Shown here: in pieces, positions 11,664-26,468 of the stretch | How positions within the stretch are numbered: position 1 is the stretch's first letter | Layout of the letters: the number at the start of each line of letters is the position of its first letter | Origin: Dipetalonema caudispina | Taxonomy: Eukaryota > Nematoda > Chromadorea > Rhabditida > Onchocercidae | Assembly: GCA_013365325.1 (NCBI GenBank) | Contig: JABVXV010000018.1 | Coordinates: forward strand, 434,001-498,000 | Length of the DNA stretch: 64,000 nt | Direction of reading: 5' to 3' | Notes under the pieces: model-generated | Told to the model about the DNA's origin: nothing | Database searches by the model: none | What the model saw: the letters and a program-made list of their open reading frames with translations, nothing else | Translations under genes and position numbers: made by a program

Positions 11664-14600
11664 TAGAAATTTTCAATACACTGAGAGATTGAGACACAAG
11701 AAAACAGCACAGGTTTTGGAAGAAGGAATTCCCTATAAATACTTTTACCTTAATAATAATTTTAAATTACAAATCATTCATGAAAGACAAATGGCTTGAG
11801 ACATCTATAAATATTCCTTCAAAGGAAAGCTTAGGTTATTTGGCTATGAAACGCTGCCAACAATTTACCATTACTCATCAACTTCTCAATGTTAACTCTT
11901 AGACCATTGCCTCAAATCTATCAGGCGGTTTGATGGGTCAGTGGTTTCATATACTTGACCAATGTTAGCAGCTACAGTTTAATTTACCCAAAGTTTTCAA
12001 ATAACATGTCTTGTCATATAATATGAGATCAAAAACACATCATTACAAGTTAACTAAGCCAAATTTTATACAGTTGAAAAAAATAACGATATGAAAAGAT
12101 TTAAGAAATGATAGGTCAAGTTTAACCTTTCAGGTATTTATCAGTCGTTGAAAATTTGAAAAGCAATAGATAAACAACGAAAAAAAAACTCCCGGAAATC
12201 TCTTGATATCCGGAAATTCTGATAAACAACTGGAAATTCTGAGACTGGTTCAAATTAATGGAGGTAAATGTTGAAAAGTAAAAGATAAAAAAAACAATTA
12301 AAATAAAAAACTATTTATATATCTATGCAATAAAGAAATGCAATAAAGTTTATATCTAAATGCTGAAGTATATAATGGTGTGTTACACTTCAATACATGG
12401 AAGATGTATATTACGTAACTTTATATATTCGTTCACACCAGTCTTCATACTTCAGTATTTTAATTTGGGAACGTTATAATTACGAATTTTTGTAAAGTCT
12501 AGGCTATAAAAACTTCTGGGCACTTAGAGCGATGAATGCAAGGAAAGCTTTTTAAGAAATTCAAATCTCGGAAGCAATTTTTGAACACTCCTGGGGATTA
12601 GTGCGATGAAGAGAATGATAAGAAGAAGTGAAAAAAACACAGAAATGATACGCACTTCTTATTGTCTATATTTTTCCAATTTAAACTTATAGAATTCTCA
12701 TTTCGTTTCCAATTAATTTGGAATAGCGAAATGTCAATTTTGCATGAGCCGACTTAAAATATCCAACTCAATGTGGTGCAGTTATTTTGAGAGACAATTA
12801 ACGCTCTTCCTGTCCTTTTTACCCAAAATCCTTTCACTTCTTCCTTATTTTAAAATGATTTACATTCAATTTTTTCATTTTTCCTATCCTATCATAAATT
12901 TGGAACTAACAATAATACCAATGACTTCAATTTTCAAGCGCAGTTTAACAATAAATTTCTTTAATTACGTTTAGAATAGAAATTAAATTTCATTCAATGA
13001 TGAATTTCTTTCAGTCAATCTCAAAAGAAATTCATCAATTAAATAATCTATACTTTTTCATCTGAGAGCATCAGATCCTCTTTATTAATTTAAATCCTGA
13101 AATTCTCAACTCTTTTTCATGGATAGTTATATACTGTTTACCAGATTGTGATTAGAGAATACAATTAGATATCAATAAATTCCTTTGAATCTTTATCAGT
13201 ACACTTACCTGAAAATTCTATGATATGCTTAGATCCAAAAAACACATAACTTAATCGAAATACAATTGAGATCTCAACTAAATCAAAAAAATAGCAATGC
13301 ATAACTAAAACGAAGCAGTAATCTTTCCTTGAACAACTCATATTTTCCTTATAAAGGATCATTAAAGTAGCATTGAAATTCAAAAATGTATATCATCTTC
13401 TCTATTTCTCTAATTTCTGTGCTTCATCTTCGAAGTGTTGAAATGTTAATGCTTTACTTTTTCTAGAAAGACTTCCTTAGAACCTTTTTTCTAGAACGTC
13501 ACTCGAATCTCTCGTGGCACTATCACATAGCACTCTTTAGTAAAGTGATGAATAAAGCTTTAAGTTACTCCATCTATTTCCTCTTAAAACATTTGACTTT
13601 GTCAAATCAACAAAAATCTAAAAATGAAGAATTTAAAATAACTCACTATCTAACTGATCCGAAGCAAAAAATAAATGCTAAATCAAAATTTTTGGAATCA
13701 AATGAAGTTTTAATAAATAAATAAATAATTGAATGCATAAATTTATTTTGTAATTTAACACTTCATAGATTCTGTTTTCAAGCTTCTTTCAGATTTTATG
13801 AGAATCAGTCATCATCAACAATCATATGAGCTGCAAAAAGGAAAGTGAAATTGTAAGGTTCAGATAGTTGATTCCTTTAATTCCTTTCCAAAATCGTTTC
13901 TCAAATAATATTTCCTTCAGTTGGTTATTATTTAAAATATCTTCTACGATTAACTCTTGCAAAAGGAAATCTTTCTTCTTAACAACAAGTTGCATTCAAT
14001 TGTGTTTCATAAAAAGTAAAATGGCCAAAAAATATACATTTATGAGATTCTTCTTGACAATTCAATTTTAAAATACATGCTTATGATGAAATTAAATGCT
14101 TATTAAATAACATTTACGAATGCTATCATTATGGTATGAAAGAAGAAGACAGAAAGAATATTAAGAAGGAAGAAAAGTGAATAATGCTTGAGATTACGAA
14201 GTTAGCGACCGATAAAAACTTTGAAGTCTATAGCCTATTCAAATTGCGCCCATAAAGCCCTTCTACCTACATACTAATATTAAAACCAATTCTAATATTC
14301 AAGAATTCGAAGCCTTTTCACTCCTAAAATTGAAAAGCTATCACATTCATTTTACTGTCAAATATTTGAAAATAGACCAATCTTTCCTTGAAATTTTTAT
14401 AACGAAGAAAGTTATCCATAATGGCATTTGTCAAAAGTTCAATTTACGGGAAGAGGGAAAAGCCTTAAATTTTTCGAGTTCTACCAATTTTGGAAAAAAA
14501 AACTCTGCATAACTTAGCAAGAGGAGATTGAAATTCTAATAAATTTTGTGGTTTTGTGGACAAAAATTACTGCAAAATCTTTCCAATATTATTTACCAAC

Positions 14601-17600
14601 AAAAAAAATTATAATTTACTCATAAAATAAAATGAGATATTTATGACACGTTTTGTTCTATGATATTTTACAGAAACAAAAAAAAAAAAATTTAGAAGAA
14701 AAAAACTTTCAATTTTTATTTGAAATGGAAACTTAAAAATGAAATAGAAGTTGGATAGGATGGTGAAAGAAAGCAATGCTTAAAAGGGTTTTTTTTAGCT
14801 TAAAGCGGAATTATTCATTTTTCCCGCTTCTGATCAAAAGCCTTTCTATACGTCAATGAATTGTTCCAAGACTGATGAATAGAAAGACAAGATCGTATGT
14901 TTATTTAGCTTACATTATCATCTAAGATTACGATTATTTCATACAAATTTAATTCTAGGAGTCATCAGATGCAATAATAATAGCGATATTTTATTATAAA
15001 AATGGGAAAGAAATGAGAAATAGTCATTCGTATAAAGAAGAGAAAAAATGTGGAGCTATTTTGGATAAGCAAATATGAAGTAGAAGCAGTAGAGGAGAGC
15101 AGTACCAGCTTATTACTTATCAAGTATTCCGGAGGGCAATTATTTTTGATGCTAATGCATTTATCATTTCATAGTTTTGATAGAGAGATAAATTTAAGAA
15201 GGAAGCAAAGAGTACGATATTTCAAAAATTATTTCGTTCGCGAAAAAAAAAATTCTTTCTTGTAGTTTTAGAAGAACACTATTTTTTTTCTTCTTTTTTA
15301 ATCTCAAAAATTCAGGATGTACGAAAAATCTCATTTACAGAATTAAAAATTTTTGTCAAACCTGATATAACTCTAATGGATTTTGGTAAAAGAGTCAACA
15401 TTAACCAAACGACATAGATAATTAACATGGATAATTTTAGCATAGATAATTAACTGCGCTGAAGCTGATTAAGTGATCATTCTAGCATGATTTAGTACAA
15501 AATTGTAGTATAGCAACTACAATTGAAACTGAATTGATGGGAAAATTTTCCCAGAAGTTTTAGTAAGAAATTATGATATCAGGCAGGTAGATGATGTTTA
15601 TCAACTTCATTAATGATGAGGGAAAGTAGAAGAAATTTTTATAAACAATATATTCATGTAATGTTCAAAAATCGATACGGGGAAAAAACTGAATTAATAA
15701 TCTAAGAATTGTGAAAAAGAAGTTCATTTCGTTTCGGCCTAGTAAATATATCAAAAAAAAAAAAAAAAAAAAAAGAAAAGGAAAAGAACTGATAAAACAT
15801 ATGGGGGAAACCATGCAAATAGCATTATTCTTAAATCAAACTCTGTTGTGTAATTAAACAAAATTACCATTGCTTCAGTTTCTATAATTACCATTCCCTT
15901 CAGGAATATCATTGTGGCCATGAAAATATGACCATTATCTTCTCATTTCATTGAAGCCTTTTAAAAGTCTGGCTAGCAATCAACATCATAGAATGTCCAA
16001 GTGTGCCTAATAGAAATAAATCTGCCATGCTTTAGGCAGAAATGATACTTGAAGTGATGATATTAGTGAAAAAATATATTCATTTCAACCATTTTGAATT
16101 GTTTGATAAGAAATATTAGCCAAGAAATATGTTTCATCGTCCCACTTTCAGCCAGTTTTCCGTTTCAAATCAGCCAATGACTCTGAAAAACAAGAGTTAG
16201 CTATCGTTTTGGTCAAACAATATTTCTGAATTTCTTTTTGGAACTGAAAAAGCTCAGTTATTTACCTATTCAGGTGCACTAGCTTGGCTTATTTTTCATA
16301 CAGCAAAGCTTTAAATTCCTAAAATTTCTGGAAGCATTTGAAATAAATTTCAAAAGGATTTCTCCAAATTTTGGCAATATGTTTTTTAGTTAAATTCTTA
16401 GAATTAAATTACGAATCATATATCGCAATGCTCCTCTTGTACTAGCTTATTCAGTAATAATGAAGATCATTCATGAATGTCACCGGCGAATCCTTTTCAG
16501 CGCTTTTTCCTTCAATAATCAGCTGGTTAATGAGAGCAAAAAATTTTACAAAAGAGAATAATTAATCTTAAAAAATATAAATTTGATTGGAATTGCCGCA
16601 TATAGTCAACATTCTTGCAGTGGTTAGTTAACACTTATATAAGTAATATTCGAAATGCGTTGATTAAATTCCATTATGAAAACAATTCATTTGAAAACAT
16701 ATCGAAATTTTAATAAGTGTAAAGATATTGAAAATTAAAGCTATTCATAATGGTTCCTTTTAGTTCATTTAAAGTAAAATTGGAGTTAAATTACTGATAA
16801 CCAATTCAAATAAGATATACTTAAATAGAATAATTCATACCAAAGGGGCAGAAGTTGGCTAGTATGAAGTAATTCCCCAGAAATTTCTCCCCTCATCGTT
16901 AGATTTGCCCTTTTCTTTCCTATGTGTTAATTACTCAATCCTAGAAAAATTACCTAAATCTTAAATGCATTTTATTTGAAAATGTTACCCTTTTCAAAGT
17001 AAACTGTTTCATAGCAGTTCAAAAATTTCACACTACTGGTTAGTTCATTATTTGAATACTATAGCATATCGTAAATGAATGACAGAATGTTCAAATTTGA
17101 ACGGAGTGGTCAGAAAATGACCAATCTTTCTACCATAATGAACAAGTTGCCTCTAAAAAAATTTGCAAATGTCAAAAAAAGACTACAGACTCAATAGCGC
17201 TTTTACTCCATATCATAGTAATTTCAAAAACCTAACTTTTTCCTGAAATAGAAAAAGTAGATTTAACCCAAACTTATTTTCAGCTTTCCCGTTAACAATG
17301 ATACATTTACTTCAGCAAATTGATTTTCTTCAACAAACTTTTTTGGCGATATTGTGACCGTGAAATATTGCTCATTCCGAAAAATAATCTACCAAAAAAG
17401 GTCATTTTTTTCTTCTGTTAATTGGAAAATAACTTTAGAGAGCAGCTTGATTTCTTTTTTCTCAAATATTGTTTTAGAACAAATTATGCTAATTCAGAAA
17501 TCATGCAGAAATCCTATTTACTTTAATTCAATCTAACAAGAGAATATTTATTTTTTTTATATATGCAACATGTTTAATGAATAACAGATGAAACATTCGC

Positions 17601-18683
17601 TTGATATTAATAACTTGATTAACGTAAGAATATCAAGCGTACGATGGATGACAGACAATGCCATAGAGCAGAATTACTCCTCTTCGTTTAATTAATCAAA
17701 ATTTTTTGGAAATTTTGTCACCTAGTAGACAGGTTAAACAAAGTTACTGTGCAGAGCGCCGGTGTTACTAGAGAAACAGGAAATATTTGTTCGGATGTTG
17801 TGTTGTAAGTGGTAGAAGTAAATCTCAATCAAAGTTAACAAAACGAACGATATTCCCAAATGTTTCAAAAAATATCTTGTACTCAAAAATTTTACAAAAT
17901 TTATTGTCTTCAAAAGTACAGAGCTAAGAGGAAAATAAATGCCTAACTTAATTACCGTCATACGTAACTGTACAGAATATCACATTCATTTAAATATTGT
18001 ATGCTGTGGAAAATGCACATTGACTATGGTGAAATATTTGCTTGTCGCATTTAAATTGTCATTAATAGTTTCCGAAATATATGAAAATATCGTTTTTCTC
18101 ATAACAACTTGATATGTATATGTTTTATAAGAAAAGACTGAAACTGCGTATAAACTCTGCTTTTTTTTTTCTTTTCAAATGTATCCAGATGGGAATACAT
18201 ATTTGAAAAATGTATTTGAGAAAAGATTTTTAGTCGAAACACCTAAAACTACTTATAAATAATTGATTACCGTATACATCGCTTGCTTATACAGCAATGA
18301 TATTTTCACTGTTGAATCTTGAGAGAGAAGAGAGGGAAAAATATTTTTACCCACAACTCTTTTGACTCTCTATAAAACCTCAAAGTACTTTTTCCCAATC
18401 GATGCCATGCAAATCTTAGTGTTAATAGCTAAAGTAATTCATCAGATCGTAGAGCATAATTAATGAAGGAAAGTTTTTTGAAAACTTCACTCGGTCAGGA
18501 GTCCGAAACCAGTAGTAAAAGAGAAGAAATGTAACTGAGAATCATTAACAGATTCTTTAGTATCCCAAACAATGAAATCTGACGGTTTTATGAGTTTTAT
18601 AACATGAAGTTCAATATTTCCATATAGAATACATCTATAGAAGCAAAAGAAACATATACAAGAAATTGCGATGCGAACAAAAA
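11664..18683. other. Gene-poor stretch of about 7 kb
   Basis: I find no exon chain with matching phases and no recognisable domain or RNA gene. Open frames here (for example 13165-13383, 15050-15265 and 17734-17961) are AT-rich and lack partners. A small hairpin with 11-bp arms (CGCTTGATATT) spans 17598-17639, and a poly-A tract lies near 15751-15773. A possible short terminal exon (encoding HMIVDDD, then stop) near 13812-13837 on the minus strand has no supporting neighbours. Confidence 0.55.
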
Positions 18684-19290
18684 TTAAACTTCAGGACCTT
18701 CGCCTCCAGGTACCAGCATTGTGATATGATTACCATTCAGCAAAATGGTATCTAACTTTGTCACTCTTTTGCCGTCAACAGTATTTTCGTACTCCACAAC
18801 ATCTTCTAATACCATATTAACGTAGTCATCGAAACCTGTCAACGTTCCAACAATCTCTTTTTCACCTGTAATGAAATCCCTAATTTTACACTTATTTATC
18901 AAATGCAGTGACAGTACTCGACAATGATATGTGTGGAATGCCGTGAATGAAGCATCATGTTACAATTCAAATGATATATGACACATTCTACCTTTTAATA
19001 TCTAAAGACAAATGGAGAATACTTAGCCATCGCAGAAAATGAAATCCATCAATGGAGGCATAAATGATGGCATAATGGTCACTAATAAACTACTCGTTAT
19101 TTTTGGGAGGTGTTTGCCTATGTCATGCATGCAATATGGATCGAATTTGAAATCATTAAATCCTTATCGTTTTTTTTTTTTTTTACTTTAACTAACCTTT
19201 CATAATAACCCAAATCCTGGAACCAATACATTTGTCTACCAATTCCAAAGGTAGTAACGTTGATGGATTCGAGGATGTAGAATTCGACAT
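18684..19290 (-). CDS. lsm-5: U6 snRNA-associated Sm-like protein LSm5
   Basis: Two exons, 19197-19290 and 18684-18865, give exactly 91 aa, the same length as human LSM5. The start reads [20 protein letters not shown] and contains the [15 protein letters not shown] family signature. Exon 2 carries the Sm1 fold residues [13 protein letters not shown] and the Sm2 motif [15 protein letters not shown], ending GEGPEV like the human protein. LSm5 belongs to the LSm1-7 ring (cytoplasmic mRNA decapping) and the LSm2-8 ring (U6 snRNA, splicing). The intron is 331 bp. Confidence 0.97.
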
Positions 19291-19292
19291 AT

Positions 19293-19300
19293 CTGGAAAA
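19293..19300 (-). other. Probable spliced-leader acceptor for lsm-5
   Basis: TTTTCCAG on the minus strand lies 2 nt before the ATG, leaving almost no 5' UTR. This is typical of nematode SL trans-splicing. Confidence 0.6.
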
Positions 19301-21023
19301 ATGCAATACGGAGCAAAAAATGTATGGGAAAGTATAAAGTTCGGGAATTCTCTATTAATAAATCACCACCCAGAATAATCCAACTTTGTTTTTTAAACCC
19401 GATTACTGAGCTTGTCCTATCTCGAAATTCATTCGGATGCAACAAAGTATCATTGTATCATGCATTATATCAAATGTATCACGCTATGTTAATGTCCATA
19501 TGATCTTAGTTTATGCACGAAAATGAACCAATAAGGAAAGTAGAATATCGATAAGTATTAAAATCACAACTAAGACTAAAAAAACGCTGAATTATGACAA
19601 TCCATCAATCCACTTTACTTTACGCAAATGAAAAAAGCCAGGAATTGTCCTTGCGGTACTTATTAGTACGATTTGAACAAAAGCATTTTACTACGTTTCC
19701 TGGAAATTAACCCAAAAAAAGCTCTAACAATCAAAAACGATGAATAACATTTATTCAAGCAAAAAGAATCGCAGTTACATGAAAATTAAAACGAATTCAG
19801 TCTACAGGATATTCCAGTTAGAAAGAGAGAAAAACAAAGGACTACAGCCATAAACGGATGAAAACACTGAAGAAATAACGGAATTAGGAACAAACACAAA
19901 ACAGCTCATGCAGTTTCAAGACTTTTAAGACGCTAGAACAGATTAAACAGAATATATAAGATAAGGATTATTCTAGGAAAACAGGTGGAAGAAGTCATGA
20001 ATAAAAGTTGAGAGCAAAAGTGAAAATTACAAGCACGCAATACAAATGACAAACAAGTTGTATGCAAAGTAGTTGAAGGGATGCAGGAAATTTCAAATCC
20101 TTACAAATTAACCTCAGAAAGTTCCAGGAAGTAGCAGAATACTGCAAAAAGACTTTCAACAATTTTAAAGCCACGGGTCCGCAGCATGCTTGAAATTCTT
20201 GACAGAAGATCTCTAGATATTCTAGAATCTAGCAAATTCCAACTCAAAAAAAAAGAAAATTCGCACTTTGCTTTAAAAAAAAAGCAGTGGAATAATGCAT
20301 CTAACATGAAGCAGTGAGCAAAATTAAAGAAAAAGATTACAGATGCATACATAAATTTACTCATAAAGGGAATATGCAACAATTTAACAAATAGTTTCAG
20401 CAATTAATAGGTACTGAAAATGGAATCCAAAAAATTTTGACAATCGGAATTCTGATAGCCAGAATCCGATAGCCGTTAAACGGTTTCTTTTACTTTCTAA
20501 TGCACTGATGTGCCCATAATGCAATCTGCATTATAATGAATGAAATTTGCAGTCCTAAAATTCCATATATTCAAGAATCCCCATTTTATTCTACTTTTAC
20601 CGCTAGATTTCGATCTTAAATATGTTTTTCCCAAAGCAACGAAATATACGCAAAGCAGAAATGAAAGTACACAGAATATTAATATAAATCTCTTGAGTAA
20701 ATCTAACTTCAACATTAGCTAGCAATCCCCAAGAAAGTTTGATCCCCATTCTTCCACAAAATATGCACTAAATCATATAATGAAACAGCCTTAAGTTTAT
20801 ATAAAATAACAATGGCGCCTAAAATCACTATTTTAAATATCTGATAACAAAATCCATATAGAACGGACAAGTGGGGTACTTGTGATTACTTTTCAACAGA
20901 ATATGGCAATTTAAAAGCAAAAGAAAGAAGAAGACATAAACCATTTCAAATAGCAATAAAATCATAAGATTAAGAGAAAAAATTTTGTTCTGCTTTTATT
21001 CCTGCAGAATTAGTTTCTTGCCT
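19301..21023. other. Intergenic stretch, lsm-5 to the EB1 gene
   Basis: AT-rich sequence of about 1.7 kb with no supported exon. Both flanking genes are on the minus strand, but this spacing is much larger than the usual nematode operon gap. Confidence 0.6.
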
Positions 21024-23671
21024 TCAGTAAACTTCATCGCCATTCTCCACCTCGTTCTCGTCCGGTGGTGCGAATCCTTCTTCTGTTTCATACAATATCT
21101 TTAAATTTTACTAAATTAAGTTCGAACAAAACAACAAAAAGTTTTTTTCTCAACAAACTGTTAAATTTACAAATGTAATCCTTGTGGATTAGTCTAAACT
21201 ATCTATCCCAAGCAGTTCACAATTATAACTTATTCATAGCTAAAACTTCACTGACACTCTTGCCAGAACTCCAGAAGTAGTACCAACTACAGTTTCATAA
21301 AGAATGGTATGGACTAAGATGCCAAGTTTCATTTATTACTGCAGACTGTTAAAATATAAATCCTCAAGGAAAAAAACCAGTGCTTTTTTTGTAGCCATAA
21401 TGACAAGTAATGCATAGCACAAAATGAGTCGAAAAAAAAATAAAGGTTATATAAAACGATTTAAGTAAATAAAATTATTATGATTAAACCGATGAAAAAG
21501 AAAGAAATCTGTACCGCAAGCACACGAGCTACATCAACGGTTCCAATTTGTTCATTATCTTGACATATCACTTCAATCTGTCGTAGTTTAGAGAAATAAA
21601 AGTCACGTTCCTAAGAATTAAAAATATGGAAATAAGCGAATGGAATGTACTGATTAATTATCACAAGTGTATAAATTTTCAGTTCAACTGAAGTATCACC
21701 CAACTATAATTCATGCGTAGTCAATGAACTATTTTTACAGTAATAAATTCGCAATAGTCGTATAATTCCCTTGCAGGTGCCTTACAATATAAAACAAGAA
21801 AGAAGTTTGACAAAGTTAACAGCAGAAACAATAACAATACGGCCAACCTTTTCAAGACTGACTATTACGTTATCACCTTCCGCTATTTGCTCTTTAGCTT
21901 CCTCCAATTCGCGTTTTAAATTCGCCACTATCTGTTAAAATGGAATACATAAGTGAAAGAATTTCGAAAAAGACAGAAGCTCGATTACTGATCTATTACC
22001 AGTCAAAAAACAACCGGATATAATAATTTTCAACGTAATACTAAATGCGTCAGCCAATTTTCATTATCTCTGTCAATTTATTCAGTTCTAGAGTCTTTTG
22101 TAATCAGAAAATAATTTTTAGTGACTTTTATAAATACCTGAGGATCTACTGCAGGCTGCACGGGGTGTACAGCAGTTCGCGCAGTGGTAGCTGCAGCAGG
22201 CGGTGCAGCTGTTCGAGTCGGATTAGCCTTCCCCCCAACAGCTGGTGTCTTTCGTATTTCACCTTTATTCATAGAAGCATTCGACGTTGAAAGAGTGGAT
22301 TTCCTGTTTGCGAAATTTCACGGTAAGCTAATTATGCATACAATTTTGCAGCAGAAAATCCTTAATTCATCATAATTCATTAGAAGCATTTTTTCTATGT
22401 CATTATGCTCAGTTTAAAACAGTAATAAAAATAAGAACCAGAATCGTGCTGTCATTTAGTACAAACTTCTTGCCACTGATATTAGCTCATACCAAATACA
22501 GTCTCCACTGATCTTCCAAAAGATCTTACTACATCATTAATTAAACCTTTTTTCTAAATTTACCATACACTACAGGCGTTCAAAGAGAACTAAAAATCAA
22601 TAAGCGACTGTGTTTCTCAATTTAAATCTTAACTCTATTCAACTGCACTTCAGTACTACGCAGCTCTTGTTCTTTTTGTATTATTACAAATCCGCGATGG
22701 ATTCTATGTGAAACTTCAAACTGCCGTTTAAAAAAGTTACAGCTAACCAGATTGATCTTCAAAGATTCTGAACATAAGAACAAATAAAACATTCTGCAAA
22801 GAATCCATAAAAAACCAACTTGACAGGTGGAGCTGAGGACCTTGCAGGCATTCGCGAAGGTGCATTTCCTTTTACATCAGACGGTAAGGGTTCGCCACCC
22901 CGAGCTTCCAATGGATCATATTCGTGTCCATCGAAATTTGCATCGAAAAATTTCTTAAACCATTGCAAGAACTCGAAATTGTCCTGCAATCAGAGCAAAT
23001 TTTTAAGGATCACACTAAACAAATAGTAGTGATATTACACCCTTCATGAAAAAATCATTTTAAAATCTAAAAATCCTATAATATCTTTATTTTAGCAAAA
23101 TCTACTTCAATAAAGAAATTACCTACCTGAAATTTTCCCTTGATAAGTTTCTCCACAGGAACAATTTTATCAACACCTATTGTTTTCCATGATGTTTGCA
23201 GCAACTTCCAGTTACTTAACCAATCCAATTCTAATCTGCTGTTCCATTTCACCCGCCGTAGCTGTATTGAACCAGGAAACAGGAAATCTGTGAACTTCAA
23301 GAAAAAAAAACGTCAACTACATAAAGGGAATCATTAAAACAATCTACAGCATCATCTAAACATTACGATTTTCTCGTTCCAAAAGTATTGGGATTTTTGT
23401 CCATCCCACAGTTTCGAAACGAGAATCTGAGCAATCCGGAATGGTCACGATTTCATTACAAATAAAACCGACTCATCAAAAAATCACTTCAGAAAAAAAG
23501 GGTCGCATAAAAAATTTCGTTTTGCCTTACTTGACAGTAAGCTGCACCCGTATGCATTTCTTCAATTTTTGCAAAGTTTGACTGCAAGCAATCGTTTACC
23601 CACATGAGCATCTCATGTCGCGACAGATTTTCTGTCGTTGCAGATGTTGCATACACATTTACAACTGACAT
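21024..23671 (-). CDS. EB1-family microtubule plus-end-tracking protein (EBP/MAPRE)
   Basis: Seven exons agree in phase: 23531-23671, 23127-23294, 22820-22983, 22138-22303, 21848-21931, 21515-21610 and 21024-21098. They encode about 297 aa (human EB1: 268). Residues 1-130 are the calponin-homology domain that binds growing microtubule ends: [60 protein letters not shown]. An Ala/Pro/Thr-rich basic linker follows. Residues from about 214 form the dimerising EB coiled coil ([28 protein letters not shown]). The acidic tail ends NGDEVY, in place of the usual EEY/F that recruits CAP-Gly proteins. I cannot say which C. elegans paralogue (ebp-1 or ebp-2) it matches. Confidence 0.95.
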
Positions 23672-23680
23672 CTGGAAAAA
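23672..23680 (-). other. Probable spliced-leader acceptor for the EB1 gene
   Basis: TTTTTCCAG directly abuts the ATG at 23671 on the minus strand. A cis-spliced 5' UTR is the alternative. Confidence 0.5.
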
Positions 23681-26468
23681 GTATTAATATTCGATTTTCA
23701 TCATGTTCACTCTATGTAGAATTCAACAGCCAATTTAATTTTGTAAAATCCAAACCACATTACTAAACCCATATCGAAATGTTTAGTTAAAGACGTTCTT
23801 CAGTTCTTCATCTCAGAAGCAGTTTACATTTTATTATAAGATTGATCTCCGATTATTGGTAATAAGGGTCAACATGCATAATGTTTTCTCAAAAGTCATC
23901 ATATTAAGAAACATGATCAAGTTTATTTCCTGAGTATTCTACAATAAAAAACATTAAAAAGAAAGAAAAATGAAACATTTACGACCCCTTTCTTAGTGGA
24001 TTTCAAGTACAAATTTTATTTACCCAATTATAATTGTTCGAAAACATTTCAAAAAACAAATGATAAGGAAATATTTACCTTCGGTAGTAAACCCGCTTAC
24101 TACTCTCGGAAGAAAATTGAATCTGTGGTCATAAAATAATGCTGAAAAATTGACAATTACAATAAATTTTCTCGAACATCAATTCCGATCGCATGAATAT
24201 ACAAAGTGGAATTAGTTAGGAATGTGATTCTGTATGCAAACATCAGCTAATAAAGAAATCTTTGATATCTTAATCGACCAAAAATGTGATGCAAAAAAGA
24301 AAAAAAAAAGAGCAATAGCACACGTCATACAACGAATGATCAGCAAGTATTATAACCTTGCAAACTGTAACGATTTCACGAATAATAAGAATTAAATTTA
24401 CATCAACCAATGAATTTGTCAGTCTCTATTGATTGCAACAACGATACGTTGCCGCAATCTTCTTTAATTGAATCATTACAACGATGAACGGATTTGTACA
24501 AAACGTAGATGGCGTCCTTGACCCGTTCCACTTTATACCAAACATTCGCAACAGACCACAAGGGAAAGGATTACAAGGACATGGGGAATGTTAGGAATTT
24601 GTTGGTATTTAATTTAATTCCTAACTGGAATTTCAAGTACAGATTGGAATCTAACTTGGCTCTTTAAGTGCACCAAAAAAATTTATGAAATTTTAAGACA
24701 AGTGCATCCATTCATTTCTACTATCGGTATATTCCAAAGTTTCTTGCAGTAAAGAAGGCTTGTGTCTGCTTTTGGCAAATTAATTACAAGGATGAGAAAT
24801 AATCATCCTTATAGCTTCGAAATTAAGTTTATTAATGTAGGATGATACAATCTTTTTGTAGATGAATTAAATTTTGCAAAAACTAAAAAAGATTGTCCTA
24901 TCAAAAAAGTTGCAAAAGGAAAAGCATATCATTCTCCCTTTATATTGGACAAATCTTTGAGCACGTTAAGATTACTTTTCTTGGCTTTATCTCACTTCAA
25001 TCAAAAGCTAAAATCCAAGGTGTTATATTGATAAAAGAAGGATTATGGAGAGTTACTTAATATAAAGAAACGTATTATGTCTCTTGCATTTACATTCCAG
25101 TAATTACTGAGGGTAAAACAAAAGTGATAGTTTTATTAAGATCACAGTTCCATAGTAATTATTTTTATGAGTAATGGAATTCAAGGAGGAATCTGTTTAG
25201 AACAATTTAGTTTAGCTAAAACTGAGCAGAAGCAATTCTTGACAAATGACAAATTATGCTATAAAGGGTCGATGGAAGCTGGAATTCTTGGCACAAAATT
25301 CTGCAGCGGAGTGGGCAAAGAATCGATGAACTTTCTTGTTCAAACAGAAATAACATTCAATGACCGGAATAGCCTCATTCGAGACAGCAATGATGTGAAA
25401 ATCCCATATTGAGAAACACTGAAAACAAAAATTCAAAAAACTTGAAAGAAACCTTCCATTAATAAAATAACAATAACTAAATGAAGACAATAAAAAGTCA
25501 TAAATGTGTGTCAAAAATGATATTTATTATAAATTGCTACCACATTCCATTGCTTTTCTTCTCTATCTAGGTAAGCTTTAAGATTCAGAATTCGAAACTG
25601 ATTACATCTGACCTTTGATGAATCTACCGTCCCTTATTGCTTCAATATCCTTCAAATATTGGTAATAGGCGTGATTCGTGTTGATTGCTGGCTTTCTACC
25701 AATATATCAAAGAACTCCCAATTCTCAAATAACAAATGTTCTACTGACATCTATTTGAAAGGATACCACAACATGATAAGTCATTTCCACCACAGCGACA
25801 ACCGAAAAATTTTAGGTGAGGAACATTAACTCAGTCATACTTTTTTCTTTTTTTTTGTCCAGACTGCTTTCAATCAAAGATGAATGAGGACAGTTAATCT
25901 CGCTGACAAGGAACTTTTGAAATCACACAGCTAATTTTTTCGAAATTATTAAAGATCCTTTAGCACACAATAATTCTGGCTGCACACAAATCATCGATCA
26001 ACCACAAGCAAACAACAAACAATTGAATCAACAGACTGCCTAAGGGACATGATTTTGATCCTACTTAATTTTGTTGTAAGATCAAGAGGATTACTGCCTA
26101 TTTCAGATAATTATAAATTGCAATGACGAAAGTAAAACAAAAGAAAATAGCTTTGGCGCATTCGCAACAACAAAAGTATAAGCAACCGTAAACTACCGTG
26201 GTAAATATTTTGTTTTATTTATGTTTTTCGGAAAGCAGCAAGATCAAAAATTTACAATTTAACAAAGATCTGGAGCGATTTATTTATCACCACAGAAAAA
26301 CAAATCAAAGTAGCAGCAAATGAAAAAATTCTCAAGTCTGACTTACAAAATAAAAGATAGAGTAAGGAGTGCGAATTTGACAACCTCAGGAAATTCACTG
26401 CACTTGCGATAATGATTCATCATATATAATAAGCACAACATCATATTATGCAGGCTCTAATGAAAATA
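23681..26468. other. Intergenic stretch, EB1 gene to par-4
   Basis: No exon is supported. Open frames on both strands around 25167-25514 have somewhat richer base composition than their surroundings, but show no known motif and no splice partners. This stretch holds the EB1 promoter side and the par-4 3' side. Confidence 0.5.

Noticed and set aside
25167..25514. Plus- and minus-strand frames of about 80 codons
   Set aside because: No recognised motif, no partner exon and overlapping on opposite strands; left as unexplained composition.
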